Source of the DNA: Blastocladiella britannica
Taxonomy: Eukaryota > Blastocladiomycota > Blastocladiomycetes > Blastocladiales > Blastocladiaceae
Length of the DNA: 30,629 nt
NCBI GenBank assembly: GCA_025349905.2
Contig: MU624683.1
Coordinates: forward strand, 1,187 to 31,815
Direction of reading: 5' to 3'
The translations under genes were made by a program, and so were the position numbers. Positions within the stretch are counted from its first letter, which is position 1. Each line of letters starts with the position of its first letter. Of the stretch, positions 17,165 through 27,757 are shown piece after piece. The notes under the pieces were generated by a model. That model did no database searches, was not told the DNA's origin, and worked only from the letters and a program-made list of their open reading frames with translations.

Positions 17165-19374
17165 TTTTAGTATGTTTATGAATGAATTTTATACAGCCAA
17201 GTCCGGCAACCGAAAGGCCACGTCCCTTCTTACTCGTCCCATTCTCGTGCTCCACCAACCCAGCCTCGCGATAAAAGCCGTACGGCCGGAGCCCGAACCC
17301 GCGCTGCACGTCGTCCAGCAGGTACCAGTTTCGCTGCCTCTGAAACTGCCCGTGCCGCCACACGTCGTCGGACATGGCAGTGTACCACCGCTTCACTTTG
17401 CCGCGGCCGCCCCACACCGGATCCTCTTCCACGCCGCTCCGCTGGAACGCGCGAAAGAATCGCAAGACCGGCTCAAACGCATCAAATTTAAACTCGGGTG
17501 GAGTGAACAGACTGCTGAAGCACCGAGCCAACCAGGGGCCAAGGAGCGGGTGAGCGAGGGCTACAAGGATATCGCTGCGGGCCGCCTCGAATGCGTCAGT
17601 GGCAATCGTGGCCATCAATCGCAGCTGTGATTGGCGAATGGCACACATGCTCATCAGGTCCATGTCGCAGTACGACCGTGTCGCGACAATGGCGGCCATC
17701 AGCCGGACGACCAGGGACGGGTTAAGGAGTGGCGTCCGTGTCACGAGGGGCTTGAGGAGCGCATGCGTCGTCTGTAACGTGAGGTGGTCCGCTCCGGCAA
17801 CGATCAGCGAGATCAGATGGGGAACAAGCTCGGGATCTTCGTGCAGCGTGTCCGCGTCGTAATCGGTTGCCGCCCATGTGGCCAGCGCCGCCAGGGTCGC
17901 GTACCGAATCTCGAGACTGGGCGCACTTGGTCGGATCAGCTCCAGTAGCAACGTGTGCGCATCGGCCACGTCGCGTGTCGGCCAGCCGAGGACTCGGCCC
18001 ATGGCCTGCACCGCGTACTCGACCGCCTCGTCATGATCACACGTCGACAGTGCTATCAGGTACGGCAAAAGTGCGCGAGAGCGCGCTCGTATCGTGCGTC
18101 GTTGCTGCTAGCCTTGCATGTGGTCCAGGTCGCGACCTGGTCCTTGAGCGCCTCGTACTCGCGATCGGCTTCTTCGTCACTTCCATCATCGCTTACGTGG
18201 TCCGCGTCGTCAACAGAGTCAATGATATGGGTAACATCGGTATCACCGGTCACATTGGGAGTATCAGGGCAATCGCGCTCGACGTCGCAGTCGCATTGCC
18301 GTCGCTAAAGTCGCCTTCACCACTGTCCGAGGAGTAATCGTCAACGTCAAACGTGCCTCCCCTGTCTTCATCATCGAGGTCCAAGTCGTCGTCGCTCCTG
18401 TACCCGCGCTCGTAGCGGCCGCCATCATAGTCCCTCGAAATGCTGTACCGAACGTCGTACTCGCACTCATCCGTCTCGCCCTCCTCATTGGGAACCAACG
18501 ACGTGCGGAGGACGTGTGCAATGGTCTGAGCCAGGGAAACAGCAAAATCCTCGCGGAGCGTGCAGGTGGCAGGGTCGGTCGTGCGGAGAATGGCGGCAAC
18601 CAGCGTCGGCGGGTGCGCTGCCGCTTGGCAGTGGTAATTGAAATAGTATGACAGCGCATCGAGTGCATGCTCTGGCAACGAGGCAAGCGGTGGTGGCAGC
18701 AGCGACGACGGTACCAGGTACACGGTGACCAGGACAATCGCCCACTCGGCGCTCCACTCGGGCCTATATGTGTCGACAAGTAACTCGCTTGCCATTTCGC
18801 TAGCGAGCGAATTGCCGCTTGACGCAAGCGCTTCGCAGATTGCAAACACGCGCTCGGGCTCGGACATTTCATCTGTCGCAGGCAATTCCATGCTGAATGC
18901 GGGATCGCGCGTGGCAACCATAATCAGGAGCGGCACCGCCCACGATTAGCCTTCTACAATTGCCTCCAGGGCGTGTCTTTTTGCCCAAGCGAAACCATAT
19001 CCGTCATCGTGCTCAATTTTGACCATGTACTCGGCCAGCGCCGCCCAGGCGAGTCGATTGGTAAACCCAACGCGAATCAGCATCTCTGCGTGGAGATAGA
19101 GCGCATGTCGTTCCACGCTCTGACATGTGCCATGGCTGATGCGTCGCCGCCACGCGCTGTGGGCGTGTTCGAGCGCGCGTTTATACCAGTCGAGATCGCC
19201 GGCAAAGGCCGCGCATTTGGCGTGGATGTGCGAGCGCGACCATGGTAGTGCCGAGACGCTGCGGGTCGTGCGCGATGCATTACGCAGGCGCACAATGTCG
19301 TCAACTTCCAAGTACAGAGCGATGCACGCGTAAATGTCTTCGGGCAGGCGTTCGAGCAGCGACAAGGTCATCAT
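16980..19374 (-). pseudogene. Decayed F-box / helical-repeat gene, paralogue of 23501-25627
   Basis: Three frames on one strand align in order with the intact protein at 23501-25627. The first runs from ATG 19374 and carries an F-box (LERLPEDIYACIALYL...VRLRNASR), ending at an in-frame TAA (18946-18948). The same frame continues directly after that TAA (VPLLIMVATRDP to RTSLVPNEEGE). An acidic region then crosses into a second frame (about 18310-18056) and into a third from about 18100 (LLPYLIALSTCDHDEAVEYAVQAMGR), which keeps the C-terminal helical repeats down to RSGVEEDPVWGGRGKVKRW. That is one stop plus two frame changes. A GTAAGC donor and a CTAG acceptor near 18200-18110 could make one shift an intron. 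The last frame stays open into the zinc-finger gene (to 16980), so the 3' end is uncertain. Confidence 0.6.
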
Positions 19375-19453
19375 TATATTCTGCCTTTTTCCAAGAGCCC
19401 GAGTCAGCAATTGGTCGTCCGCCCAATGCAAGGAAACGCACCCAAAATAAAAA

Positions 19454-19768
19454 CTAAAGCTGATCGTAAGCGCGCTGCACCCGACGATACTTGCGCAGCG
19501 CGTACATAGCCTCCACCTCCTTTTTCACAAACTCGGCATGGTTGAGCTTGGTCTTGATCGCATCTGCATCCTGCAGATCCGCGTTGGCGCGAAACGCTTT
19601 GCGCAATCTGTCATGAAACCACACTGGCCCGGGCGGCGAAGGGTACTCGCGGCCGAGGAACAGCAGCTGTTTATATTGTGAGATATTTATTCTTTATCCA
19701 TTCTTTGTATTAATTACCTCCTTGTACACTTGCCGAGCACGCGAGCGCAGGGCGGCAGGCGAGCTCAT
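19454..19768 (-). CDS. ETFRF1: ETFRF1/LYRM5-like LYR-motif protein
   Basis: Two exons, 19768-19718 and 19666-19454, join in phase 0 to give 87 residues. The sequence matches LYRM5/ETFRF1 along its whole length: VYKELLFLGREYP (the LYR-type helix), WFHDRLRKAFRANADL, a KTKLNHAEFVKKEVEAMY block, and a C-terminal LRKYRRVQRAY helix. LYR proteins are small mitochondrial adaptors that pair with acyl carrier protein. ETFRF1 regulates the electron transfer flavoprotein by displacing its FAD. Targeting and function are inferred from the family. The 48 bp... intron region (19667-19717) is AT-rich. The gene lies 79 bp upstream of the decayed F-box gene on the same strand. Confidence 0.88.
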
Positions 19769-20815
19769 TTTCTTTTGGTTTTTTGGTTGAATGAAAAAGA
19801 AGCGTGGCTACCTTGAGTTCCCGAGCTTCACCGCGTCCCAACCTCACCGCGGATACCCCAATGCTGCCTTGAGGCAAAATGGCGTCCGCGTTGTACTCTC
19901 ACATGGCCCTTTAAGTCAATTGCTTCCCAGTACATCGGCGGCATTGGAAAAAAAACGGCGGGCAAACGACTTTCCCCAACCAAAGTAATGGAGAGTCGGT
20001 TGGTCCAGCAGCATCGATTGGTGGTCCCGGCGCATGTAAGTGCGCCGCCTGACGGAATGCGATGGAAGAAAAAAAAGTTGAAACACCGTTGCCGGATTTT
20101 TGCACGAGGTGAGACGATCAATGGTTTTTTTTTTCAAGGTGGGCCTGCGATTATCACGGTGAGAAATCGTATTTCCCAATTCATAATTCTTGCAATTTAC
20201 GCACCAAATATATGCTATGATGGTCACAATATAGTCGCCTCGGACGAGGGCCGGTCGCGGTTAGAAATAGCTCAGAGCTTGGTTTGTGTCCGCACATGTA
20301 AAATATTGACTGGACCGCAACGCTGTTCACGCCCTTGTTCGACTCCAATTTGGTACTTGCGTCCGTGTCCGAATCCGCCGTGCCCGATCCACGTCCGGAA
20401 ACAATGAGGTTTCGAGCATTCCTCTACGCGACCCTTGATGTGGTTGCAATATTTAGTGATCCCACTCGGCGTCTTTGGTGGGCCAGCTCACAGATCAGCC
20501 GTCGTATCAGTCGGTAATAGCATTTTCCGCAATATTCTTTCGGACTCGTGCTCAAAAACAAAAATGGAAGTGTCCCTTCCACTTTTGATCGCACCGTACC
20601 TGCCAGTGCCCGTCGTCGACCTTCCTTTACAGAAAACAATAAAGTTTGTGACCGGAAAGCTTGTGTCCGCTTGCAATTGCTGCTAGGTGCGCCGACCCTT
20701 TTCTCTTTTTTGAAGGCCTCGCTTGCTCTCCTCTCCCAACCCCCAAGAGTGCAAGTGTAAGATAACTCACAGTTCCCTCCTTCCTAGCTTCGTTTTGTTC
20801 TTTCACCACTTCAAA
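19769..20815. other. 1 kb intergenic region without a recognised gene
   Basis: This stretch separates ETFRF1 from the kinase gene and must hold both promoters. Several open frames of 60-140 codons occur (for example 19988-20407 and 20435-20686, plus strand), but none shows a known motif, a convincing start or consistent composition. A- and T-runs are common (19950, 20070, 20125). I see no tRNA or other structured RNA. The last 50 bp before the kinase ATG are pyrimidine-rich, as expected for a 5' untranslated region. Confidence 0.5.
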
Positions 20816-23474
20816 ATGTTGTGCGCGGCCGTATTCACCTGCGTTGCCTGCAAAGAGACTCTCGAGAAAATTGGCGCTCTGCTTGGGGTGCTCAAAAACC
20901 TTGTCGATAAGGCCGAAACTGCTGACGAGAACCAGTCCCTCGCCTCGGTGCTCTACCAGCGGGCCGCCAATATCTATGACGCGCTCCAAATGATCCCGCT
21001 TGATACCAACGGTAACTTGCCGCCGGCGGTTGCCAAACCGGCGATCAAGCTCTGCGACACGCTCGACATGGTCGCCAAGACGGCAGAAAAAGCGGCCACC
21101 GTCAATTTGCTCAAGCGCGTGCTCTACAGCAAGTCGTATGCCGACGAGCTCGTTCGCGCCGGCAACACCATGACGCAACTCGCCGCCGACCTGCAGCTGA
21201 CGTTGCAGATCGGGCTTTCGCCGCCGACCATTGCCGCCGAGATGGAGAAGGCGCTCAAGGCCCAGCAGGTGTGATACATGGGTCAGATGGAGCTACTGCT
21301 TGCGAAACAATAGAGCGACCTCTTCCGCATGCTCGCGCTCAACAACAAGGACGTGCCGGACGCCCTCGTCGCGCTGAACAGTCGGATCAATGACGCGAAC
21401 GAGCCAACCACCGGACCGACGCAGCGGCTTTACAGGCACATGTATACGGCAATTACCCGCCACTCGATGGTGCACATCGAGAAATCTGCGGCCGAGCGGG
21501 CCCTTGACAGCCTCGCGGTCTCTGCGTTCGACTTTAGCGACGATATTGACGAGACCAGCGTTCTGGGCCGCGGCGGATTTGGCGAGGTGGTGCGTGCGAC
21601 GTGGTTGGCGCCAGGCACCCAGGTGGCCATCAAGCGTCTGCTCCCGCTCGAGGGCCGGATACCAGCCGATCAAAGCGTCCTGGACCGAGTGGCCAAGGAG
21701 GCGCTCGTGTGGAGCAACATGCGGCACCCCAACATTTTGCGGCTGCTCGGCGTCTCTCTGACGTGCGACATGCCGTTCCTGGTCATGCCGCTCATGACTG
21801 GCGGGGATGTGACCGACTACGCCAAGACGCGGCCCCACGAGCACCTGCGCCTGCTACACGAGACTGCGCAGTGCATGGCGTATCTGCACGGCAAACGCAT
21901 CATACATGGCGATCTCAAGGGCAACAACGTACTCGTCGACGCCCACGGCAAGATCAAGATTTGCGATTTCGGCCAGGCGCGCGCGCTGTCGGCGGCCAGC
22001 CGCGCCTCGACGTTCAAGAACGGGTCGATCGGCAACGTGCGCTGGATGGCGCCCGAGCGGTACATGCGCAAGGCCGTCTACCAGCTCGAGCCGGACGTAT
22101 TTGCGTTTGCCATGGTCGTGTACGAGGTAGTTTCGGGTCTGCTGCCATTCCAGGAGGAGCACGACCTGGACGTGGTCCGGCAGTGGATTCGGGACGGCGA
22201 TCGGCCCGATGCCCCAACGACCGCGCCGAGTTACTCACTGGCACTGTGGGCGCTTGTCGAGCAGTGCTGGGCCCAGGACCTGACCAAGCGTCCCACCTTT
22301 ATGACGACTGTTGCTCGCCTCGACCAACTGTCTAAGGCGTCAGCCACTACGGCACCCATGGTGCCTGAATTCGCTTCCCCGCCTCCGGCATACTCCTTCA
22401 GTGATCTGCCAAAGCTGTACACCGTATGTCCACTCTCATTATTATTTTTTTGAAGTATTTTTTTGCTGATGTTTGGCCAATTCTAATAGGACAACAAGGT
22501 TGATTCCACCTACGATATGGTGGCACCCGGTACTGTCCATGAATCGGTACGTTGTACTCAACTTTTCTTTGACGTTTATTCTCGATTTTGACATTTATTT
22601 GCCGCGAATAGGGCACCAGCTGGCCGGCCGAGATCATGCAGTCGCTCCCGCAATTGGCCGAACTTGATGTTTTCCATGTGTGTGATCTGCACTATTTCTT
22701 CATTTAGTTGACCTGACCATTGTTTATAACATATCTCAGGGCATGACGGCACCCACCGAGCTCGCTGGCGACATTGCAATTTGGGAAATGCACGAGGTCC
22801 TGGCGGAAGGTATTTTGGGTGAATTGGAAATCAACTCCAACCCGATCGGCCCCGCTGGCCTCGACATTCTGCAGCGCGCCTTGACCCGACCGATGCAGCG
22901 CCTCACCAAACTCGAGCTCTACTCGTGCAACCTGGGCCCGACTGGTGCCTCCCAACTCGCCCAATTTCTCCCCTTGCGATTGACCCACCTGAATCTCAAC
23001 GACAACAACATTGGCAGCTCGGGTGCTTCCGCGATCGCCGCCAACATGCCTACGTCGCTGGTCGAGCTCTTCCTCAACGAAAACCAGCTGGGCGATTCCG
23101 GGGCCGCTGTGGTCGCTGCCGCATTGCCGCCGACGCTGATGGTGCTAGGCCTATACAAGAACGACATTGGAGCAGGAGGCGCCTTTGCGCTGGCTGCCAA
23201 GCTGCCGACGCCCCTATCCACGCTGAGTCTCCCCGACAACAAGATTGGCGATGCTGGTGCCTCCGCGCTTACTGAAAGGCTGCCGCAGTCGCTTACTCAA
23301 CTCTGCCTTGAGGGCAACCAAATTGGCGATTCGGGTGCCATTGCAATTGCCGCTAATCTTCCCACGTCTCTCCTTTGGTTGAGTCTTTCCAGGAACGACA
23401 TTAGCGATGTTGGGGCCGATGCTGTTCACCAAGCGTGGTCGGCCCGCTGCACTGGCGACAACCTTATCTTGTGA
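20816..23474 (+). CDS. MLKL-like helical domain / TKL protein kinase / leucine-rich repeat protein
   Basis: Five exons: 20816-21268, 21314-22423, 22490-22546, 22612-22677 and 22740-23474, giving 806 residues. Residues 1-150 are alpha-helical and resemble the MLKL-type N-terminal bundle seen in fungal and plant proteins (ASVLYQRAANIYDALQMIP, a NLLKR block, LAADLQLTLQIGL). The kinase spans about 232-490: LGRGGFGEV (235-243), VAIK with Lys258, alpha-C Glu280, HGDLKGNN with Asp351 and Asn356, DFG Asp369, and APE 397-399. All catalytic residues are present, but HRD is HGD (non-RD), as in many TKL kinases. Residues about 563-806 hold eight or so RNI-type LRRs (LNLNDNNIGSSGASAIA pattern). It is probably a cytoplasmic signalling kinase; the input and any immune role are unknown. 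Intron 1 is only 45 bp. Confidence 0.85.
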
Positions 23475-23500
23475 ACCGCATTAGTTGCAAAATACAACTT

Positions 23501-25627
23501 TCATTCATCTTGCTCATCCTCCTCAAATCGCTCCTCTAACTTTCGCGCAAGTTTCTTGACCTGTTTCGAGGCGCACCATCCACCTCCAAGCACCTCGAGG
23601 AGCGTGCTCAACTCGTCCATCTCGCCGCACCAACCGCCGATCTTGGTCCGCGCACCCCACATCAGGTCAGCGTCCACACCCGAATCAAAGTACGCCTGGA
23701 GCGTGGTCAGGAGTGGCATGCCCTTTTCGTAGTGCGAGTCGTTGATGATGTTGAGGTCTTCCATCGATTTCGAAAGAAATTCGAGTAGACCGCCATCGAA
23801 GAGGGCAACCAATGTGTCGAATCGCTTCTTGGCAGCAGCCACGGTGGCCAGTTGACAAATGAGACGCAGCTGCGCGCGGCGCATGCAGCACACGAGCGTC
23901 TCGCCAATGAAGCATGCATCTTTTAGGACAGAAACCGCTACCAGCTCCTTGACCATGTCGGGATCGGCGAGGAACGCGTCCATGAGCAGCGGTTGTTTGG
24001 ACGCTCGGTGAAGGCACTTGAAGCCCCAGCGCAGTACCCAATGGTCGGTCTCGGTCTTGAGTTGGGCAATCAGCGTGGGCAGTAGGTCGAGCTCGAGGAC
24101 GCGCAATGGATGGTTACCCGATCCAATCCACTCGGCGAGCGCTTCCATAGTGCCGCGCCGAGCCGGTAGCATGTCCGAAGCGATGGTGCTGGCGAGCTTG
24201 GTGACTGCGCTGTGCGAAAGGGCTGCCTCGACGACTGCTGGGAGCGGAGAGGCAAGCGCATGGCCGAGCGCTTTGGCAGAATAGCCGACCGCGTTGGCGT
24301 GCTCGCTGTCAAGGAGAGTGCCGAGAATGGGGAGCAATGCGATCATGGGCAAGGCAAACGGTTCGTCCTTGTTGTCGCGAAGCGCATAGTGGAGCACGCG
24401 AGCAAGCGAGGTGGCGGTTTTTTCGTCCAAAATGACACATGAACCACCGTTGAAGCGATGAAGGAGCGCAACCAGTACATTCATTCGGAGCTTCACACCG
24501 TGAGGCAGATCAGAAGCACGCAAGATCATGGTACCCAGCGCTTCGAGTGCAAGCTGCGTTTGGGCGGCTGTTGCAGTTGCCATGAAACAATTGTTGAGGA
24601 GAAACGACACCATTTCCGGTCCCCATAGAGCGCCCGTGTCCTTGGATTCGAAATCCGCGAAAAGGACCGCAATCCGAGCAACGCGCTCGGCAACATCCGA
24701 ATCGGCATGGTTCAAGCGCGCAATTCCCGCAAGCGTGCGGCCAATGCACAAGTGCGCGATCGCACTACCGTCGGCAGAAATCATGTCAGCAACAGATCCA
24801 GGCTCGTGTGTTTCGGGACACATTTCGCCTATGCTCTCGGGCAGATGGTCCATGTCGACAAAATCATTGTCAACGAGGGATTCATAGGCCCCCTCCAGTT
24901 CTTCCTCCAGCCCGTCAGCCAGAGTTTGGAGAACAGTCATTGCCGATTCACCCTCCTCCTCCTGCTCTTTGCCATTCACAATGCCACGCAGTGTATACGC
25001 TTCAGATATCCAGTCACGCCCATCATAGTGACTGATACAGCCAAGTTGCGAAAATAGGGCCTGGTTTAGCCCATCGCGCCAAGTCTCAGCGCTCTCGTGC
25101 TCGGCATCATAGAGAGCCTCGTATACGGCATACACGCGCTCGGCCACATGGTCGTCCGTCTGCCAAGTCAAGGTAGCCAATTCCGGGACCTGTTCAGGGG
25201 TGTCGACCAAGGTGACCAGGGGCAGCATCTCGGGCGCGTTTTCGAGGGCGGCGGCAACGAGCAACCGCGAGACTTTAATATTCCCGCCGTGGTCGCCGAG
25301 TGAGTGAGTTGCGAGGGCAAGCCAGATGGGGCGATGAGGCACTCGAAATCGGACGAGCAGCTCGGCCACCTTGGAGTTGTTGATTTCCCTACTCCGGTCG
25401 GATTTTTTTATCATCTCCAGTGCCGGGTGTGCCAGGGCGCGCGTGAACCAGGCAACGTCGCCCTCGAGCGAAGAAACGAGCACCGAGAGCTTGGGGTGCG
25501 TGAGGGGAAGCGCCGGGAGATTGCGGAGAGCACGACAGGTGCTGCGCAGGCGCACGGTGGCGACCAGGTCCAGAAACCGCGGGACGTGTCCGAGGATATC
25601 GTCAGGGAGGTCGGTGAGGTTGGTCAT
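23501..25627 (-). CDS. F-box protein with helical (HEAT/armadillo-like) repeats
   Basis: An intronless frame of 708 residues. The N-terminus is a good F-box (LTDLPDDILGHVPRFLDLVA, then VRLRSTCRALRNLPAL), which in other proteins binds Skp1 in SCF ubiquitin ligases. The rest is almost all alpha-helical. An acidic stretch lies near 220-280, and from about 300 on there are amphipathic helix pairs resembling HEAT or armadillo repeats (LLPILGTLLDSEHANAVGYSAKALGHAL, split here as LLPILGTLL and YSAKALGHAL). It ends in an acidic EERFEEDEQDE tail. A substrate receptor role is plausible but inferred. A decayed paralogue lies at 16980-19374 on the same strand. Its stop is only 26 bp from that of the convergent kinase gene. 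Confidence 0.75.
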   Translation of the reverse strand: MTNLTDLPDDILGHVPRFLDLVATVRLRSTCRALRNLPALPLTHPKLSVLVSSLEGDVAWFTRALAHPALEMIKKSDRSREINNSKVAELLVRFRVPHRPIWLALATHSLGDHGGNIKVSRLLVAAALENAPEMLPLVTLVDTPEQVPELATLTWQTDDHVAERVYAVYEALYDAEHESAETWRDGLNQALFSQLGCISHYDGRDWISEAYTLRGIVNGKEQEEEGESAMTVLQTLADGLEEELEGAYESLVDNDFVDMDHLPESIGEMCPETHEPGSVADMISADGSAIAHLCIGRTLAGIARLNHADSDVAERVARIAVLFADFESKDTGALWGPEMVSFLLNNCFMATATAAQTQLALEALGTMILRASDLPHGVKLRMNVLVALLHRFNGGSCVILDEKTATSLARVLHYALRDNKDEPFALPMIALLPILGTLLDSEHANAVGYSAKALGHALASPLPAVVEAALSHSAVTKLASTIASDMLPARRGTMEALAEWIGSGNHPLRVLELDLLPTLIAQLKTETDHWVLRWGFKCLHRASKQPLLMDAFLADPDMVKELVAVSVLKDACFIGETLVCCMRRAQLRLICQLATVAAAKKRFDTLVALFDGGLLEFLSKSMEDLNIINDSHYEKGMPLLTTLQAYFDSGVDADLMWGARTKIGGWCGEMDELSTLLEVLGGGWCASKQVKKLARKLEERFEEDEQDE

Positions 25628-25918
25628 GGCTTATTATGTTTGTATGTCACTTTTGAAAGCGAGAATGACTGATGGCGGCGTTCCACAGACGATCATGAGG
25701 AAGTACCACGAAGATCAAGGGAGCCATGATCTATTGCTGTCAATGTGGGTCCTTATGCGGAATCCGGGCATGCCTCCATGGGATTGCCGATCATATTTTT
25801 GGGAAATTGATTCCCTTTCAAAATTGCTTAACTGCCTCTATTGCGCTGGTGTATTCCCATAACAAATATCTCAATACTTCCTATATTAATGGAAGAAGGA
25901 AAAATTACATATTGCATT
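25628..25918. other. Intergenic, no gene seen
   Basis: This is the upstream flank of the F-box gene and the 3' flank of the ankyrin-like gene. The half towards 25918 is AT-rich. Small plus-strand frames show no recognisable motif. Confidence 0.5.
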
Positions 25919-27757
25919 TCAATCTGAAAAAGGAATCCGCGGCGCCGTGTACGGCATAGTCTCCTCGGTCTCTTTCACATAAACCAAGATCCCACGCGTG
26001 ACCGTCACATCGTGCACCCACTGGTGCGTATCTCTGTCGTCCTCAAAGTATTCATCGAGCTTGTCGGATTCTGGCAGCACGAAACGATGACTGGCAGCGA
26101 GGTGCGCCTGGAGCCACCATTCAAGAAGGACGATATTGCTCGAGCTGAGCATACCTTCTAAGTACCTCGAGTCCAAAGGAAGCAATGAGGTGATGGAGAT
26201 GTTGGTGCGGCAGCACCACCAGATCAGTGCCGTGATACGAGAATACACCTTCCTTGGGACAGCCAGCGGTAGGTCAGGGAAGACGGTGCCAAAGAAATCG
26301 AGCGTGAAGGCCGTGGCCCAGTTCAGTGCCAGAGTGCAGTCGTTGAAAAACGACTGGTCCGAATCTGGGAGAAACAAATGCACACGATCACATAGCCATA
26401 TCTGCGTGTTGCGCGAATTGTACCCGATGGCGCCAACACAGATTTGCTGCCACTCGCTCTTGGCGACCGGAAACCCACGAGCACACCACCACTCGAGCAC
26501 ATCCAACGCGTCGAGCCGGGCCGATTCAAATAGGTGCTTGGAGCAATCGAGGTTCTGGGGCGGCAGCGCATCCTGGTTTTGGTCCCACCACTCGAGAACT
26601 TTTACCTGGCCGAATAGGATGGCCTCGGACACTACGTCCCTGGTCCAGTCGATTTCAGCCACGTCGGTTGAGTGCAGGGCAAGATCAAGCATTTGTAAGT
26701 AACCATTACGCGCACACCAGTTGACAAATACGTTCCTCAATATCAGCTTCTGATTGCCGAGCTCTCTGCATTTCTTCACTGCCCACTGCAAGACAGGCAT
26801 CGTTGTTTGATGACGGATTGTAAATATCAAGCCAGAAGAGAAACAGTCTTTGATCTCGAGATAGTGGATCCAGTACCAGTCCAAGTTACTTGCAAGGCAC
26901 ACACGCCCAACTTCAAATAAACTCATCCCAAACCTATGCTCCAGCGTGCGGTGCTCCAGAAAGCGCGTCCACCACCACCCGATCACCGCGAAATGCTGGC
27001 TGAGAAGTGCCGCATGCGAGATCTCGGCCATCGCCATGGGCTCGGGCAGCTTATTCTCCACGGCTGCCCACCACCAGTCCAGTGCGGCGATCGCACCGGC
27101 TCTGGTAGTAAAACAAAGTGCGCTGGTGTCCCCCAGTGCCGCGACCGCCGTCTCCCTGCTGGGCTGTCGCGCGACCCACCATTCGAGGATGGATGTGTCT
27201 CCGGATTTGGCCGAGAGCATCGCATGAAACGGTTTGAGGTCACGCAAGTATCCGCGCGTGATCGCAAAGTGAAGGACATTTGTGTGTCCGCGAGTGGCAG
27301 CAGCGGACCATGCGCTTGTCTTCCAATCGATTGGGATCCCTGCAGTACGAGCAGCACGCGACAACCATTCAAGCACGTGGCAACCTCCATTTTTAATGGC
27401 CTCGGTGATCATGCAATTGCCATAGTCTGCGACCCACGCAACGCGGCCCGGTGTGGATGGTCCCGCGAGCCGCCACAGCAACTCGATGGCTGGCAAGTTG
27501 CCACAAGCGCCAGCGATTTCAAGCGTCTTGTAAAGACCGTCGAACAGAATATAGGACGGGTAGTGCGGGAGCAGTGCGAGTCCGAGGCCGTGCTTGACAG
27601 CAAGGGCTGGGCTAAATTCCTTGAAGCCTCGCGAGAGGACTGCGGCGAGCACTGAGTCGTGTTGGGGCAGCACGTTTAGTACTACGAGTGTTTCCTCGGG
27701 CGAGAGCGTGACGCCGGCGGCATGAGCCAAGATAATATAGCTGATGTCGTCGATCAT
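25919..27757 (-). CDS. Ankyrin-like (LEWW-type) repeat protein
   Basis: An intronless frame of 612 residues. The start MIDDISYIILAHAAG resembles the degenerate F-box-like or capping helix that opens proteins of this family. About fifteen diverged repeats of 30-50 residues follow. They are marked by a helix ending in a double or triple Trp: HVLEWLSRAA, SILEWWVARQP, VIGWWWTRF, KVLEWWDQNQD, DVLEWWCARGF and VLLEWWLQAHL. The pattern is the same as in the partial gene at 2-172, but repeats here are far more diverged. Such proteins are expected to be intracellular binding scaffolds; no enzymatic motif is present. The neighbour on the same strand is an F-box gene, but no operon-like link is implied. 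Confidence 0.8.
   Translation of the reverse strand: MIDDISYIILAHAAGVTLSPEETLVVLNVLPQHDSVLAAVLSRGFKEFSPALAVKHGLGLALLPHYPSYILFDGLYKTLEIAGACGNLPAIELLWRLAGPSTPGRVAWVADYGNCMITEAIKNGGCHVLEWLSRAARTAGIPIDWKTSAWSAAATRGHTNVLHFAITRGYLRDLKPFHAMLSAKSGDTSILEWWVARQPSRETAVAALGDTSALCFTTRAGAIAALDWWWAAVENKLPEPMAMAEISHAALLSQHFAVIGWWWTRFLEHRTLEHRFGMSLFEVGRVCLASNLDWYWIHYLEIKDCFSSGLIFTIRHQTTMPVLQWAVKKCRELGNQKLILRNVFVNWCARNGYLQMLDLALHSTDVAEIDWTRDVVSEAILFGQVKVLEWWDQNQDALPPQNLDCSKHLFESARLDALDVLEWWCARGFPVAKSEWQQICVGAIGYNSRNTQIWLCDRVHLFLPDSDQSFFNDCTLALNWATAFTLDFFGTVFPDLPLAVPRKVYSRITALIWWCCRTNISITSLLPLDSRYLEGMLSSSNIVLLEWWLQAHLAASHRFVLPESDKLDEYFEDDRDTHQWVHDVTVTRGILVYVKETEETMPYTAPRIPFSD

Noticed and set aside
19791..20686. 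Several plus-strand frames of 60-140 codons between ETFRF1 and the kinase gene
   Set aside because: None shows a family motif, plausible splice pattern or consistent codon use. They are treated as intergenic.
21269..21313. Possible separation of the MLKL-like N-terminal region as a stand-alone gene ending at the TGA at 21272
   Set aside because: A phase-0 intron (GTGTGA to ACAATAG) removes both stops and joins the two frames, and the downstream frame has no good start before its conserved helices. It stays a prediction until cDNA confirms it.
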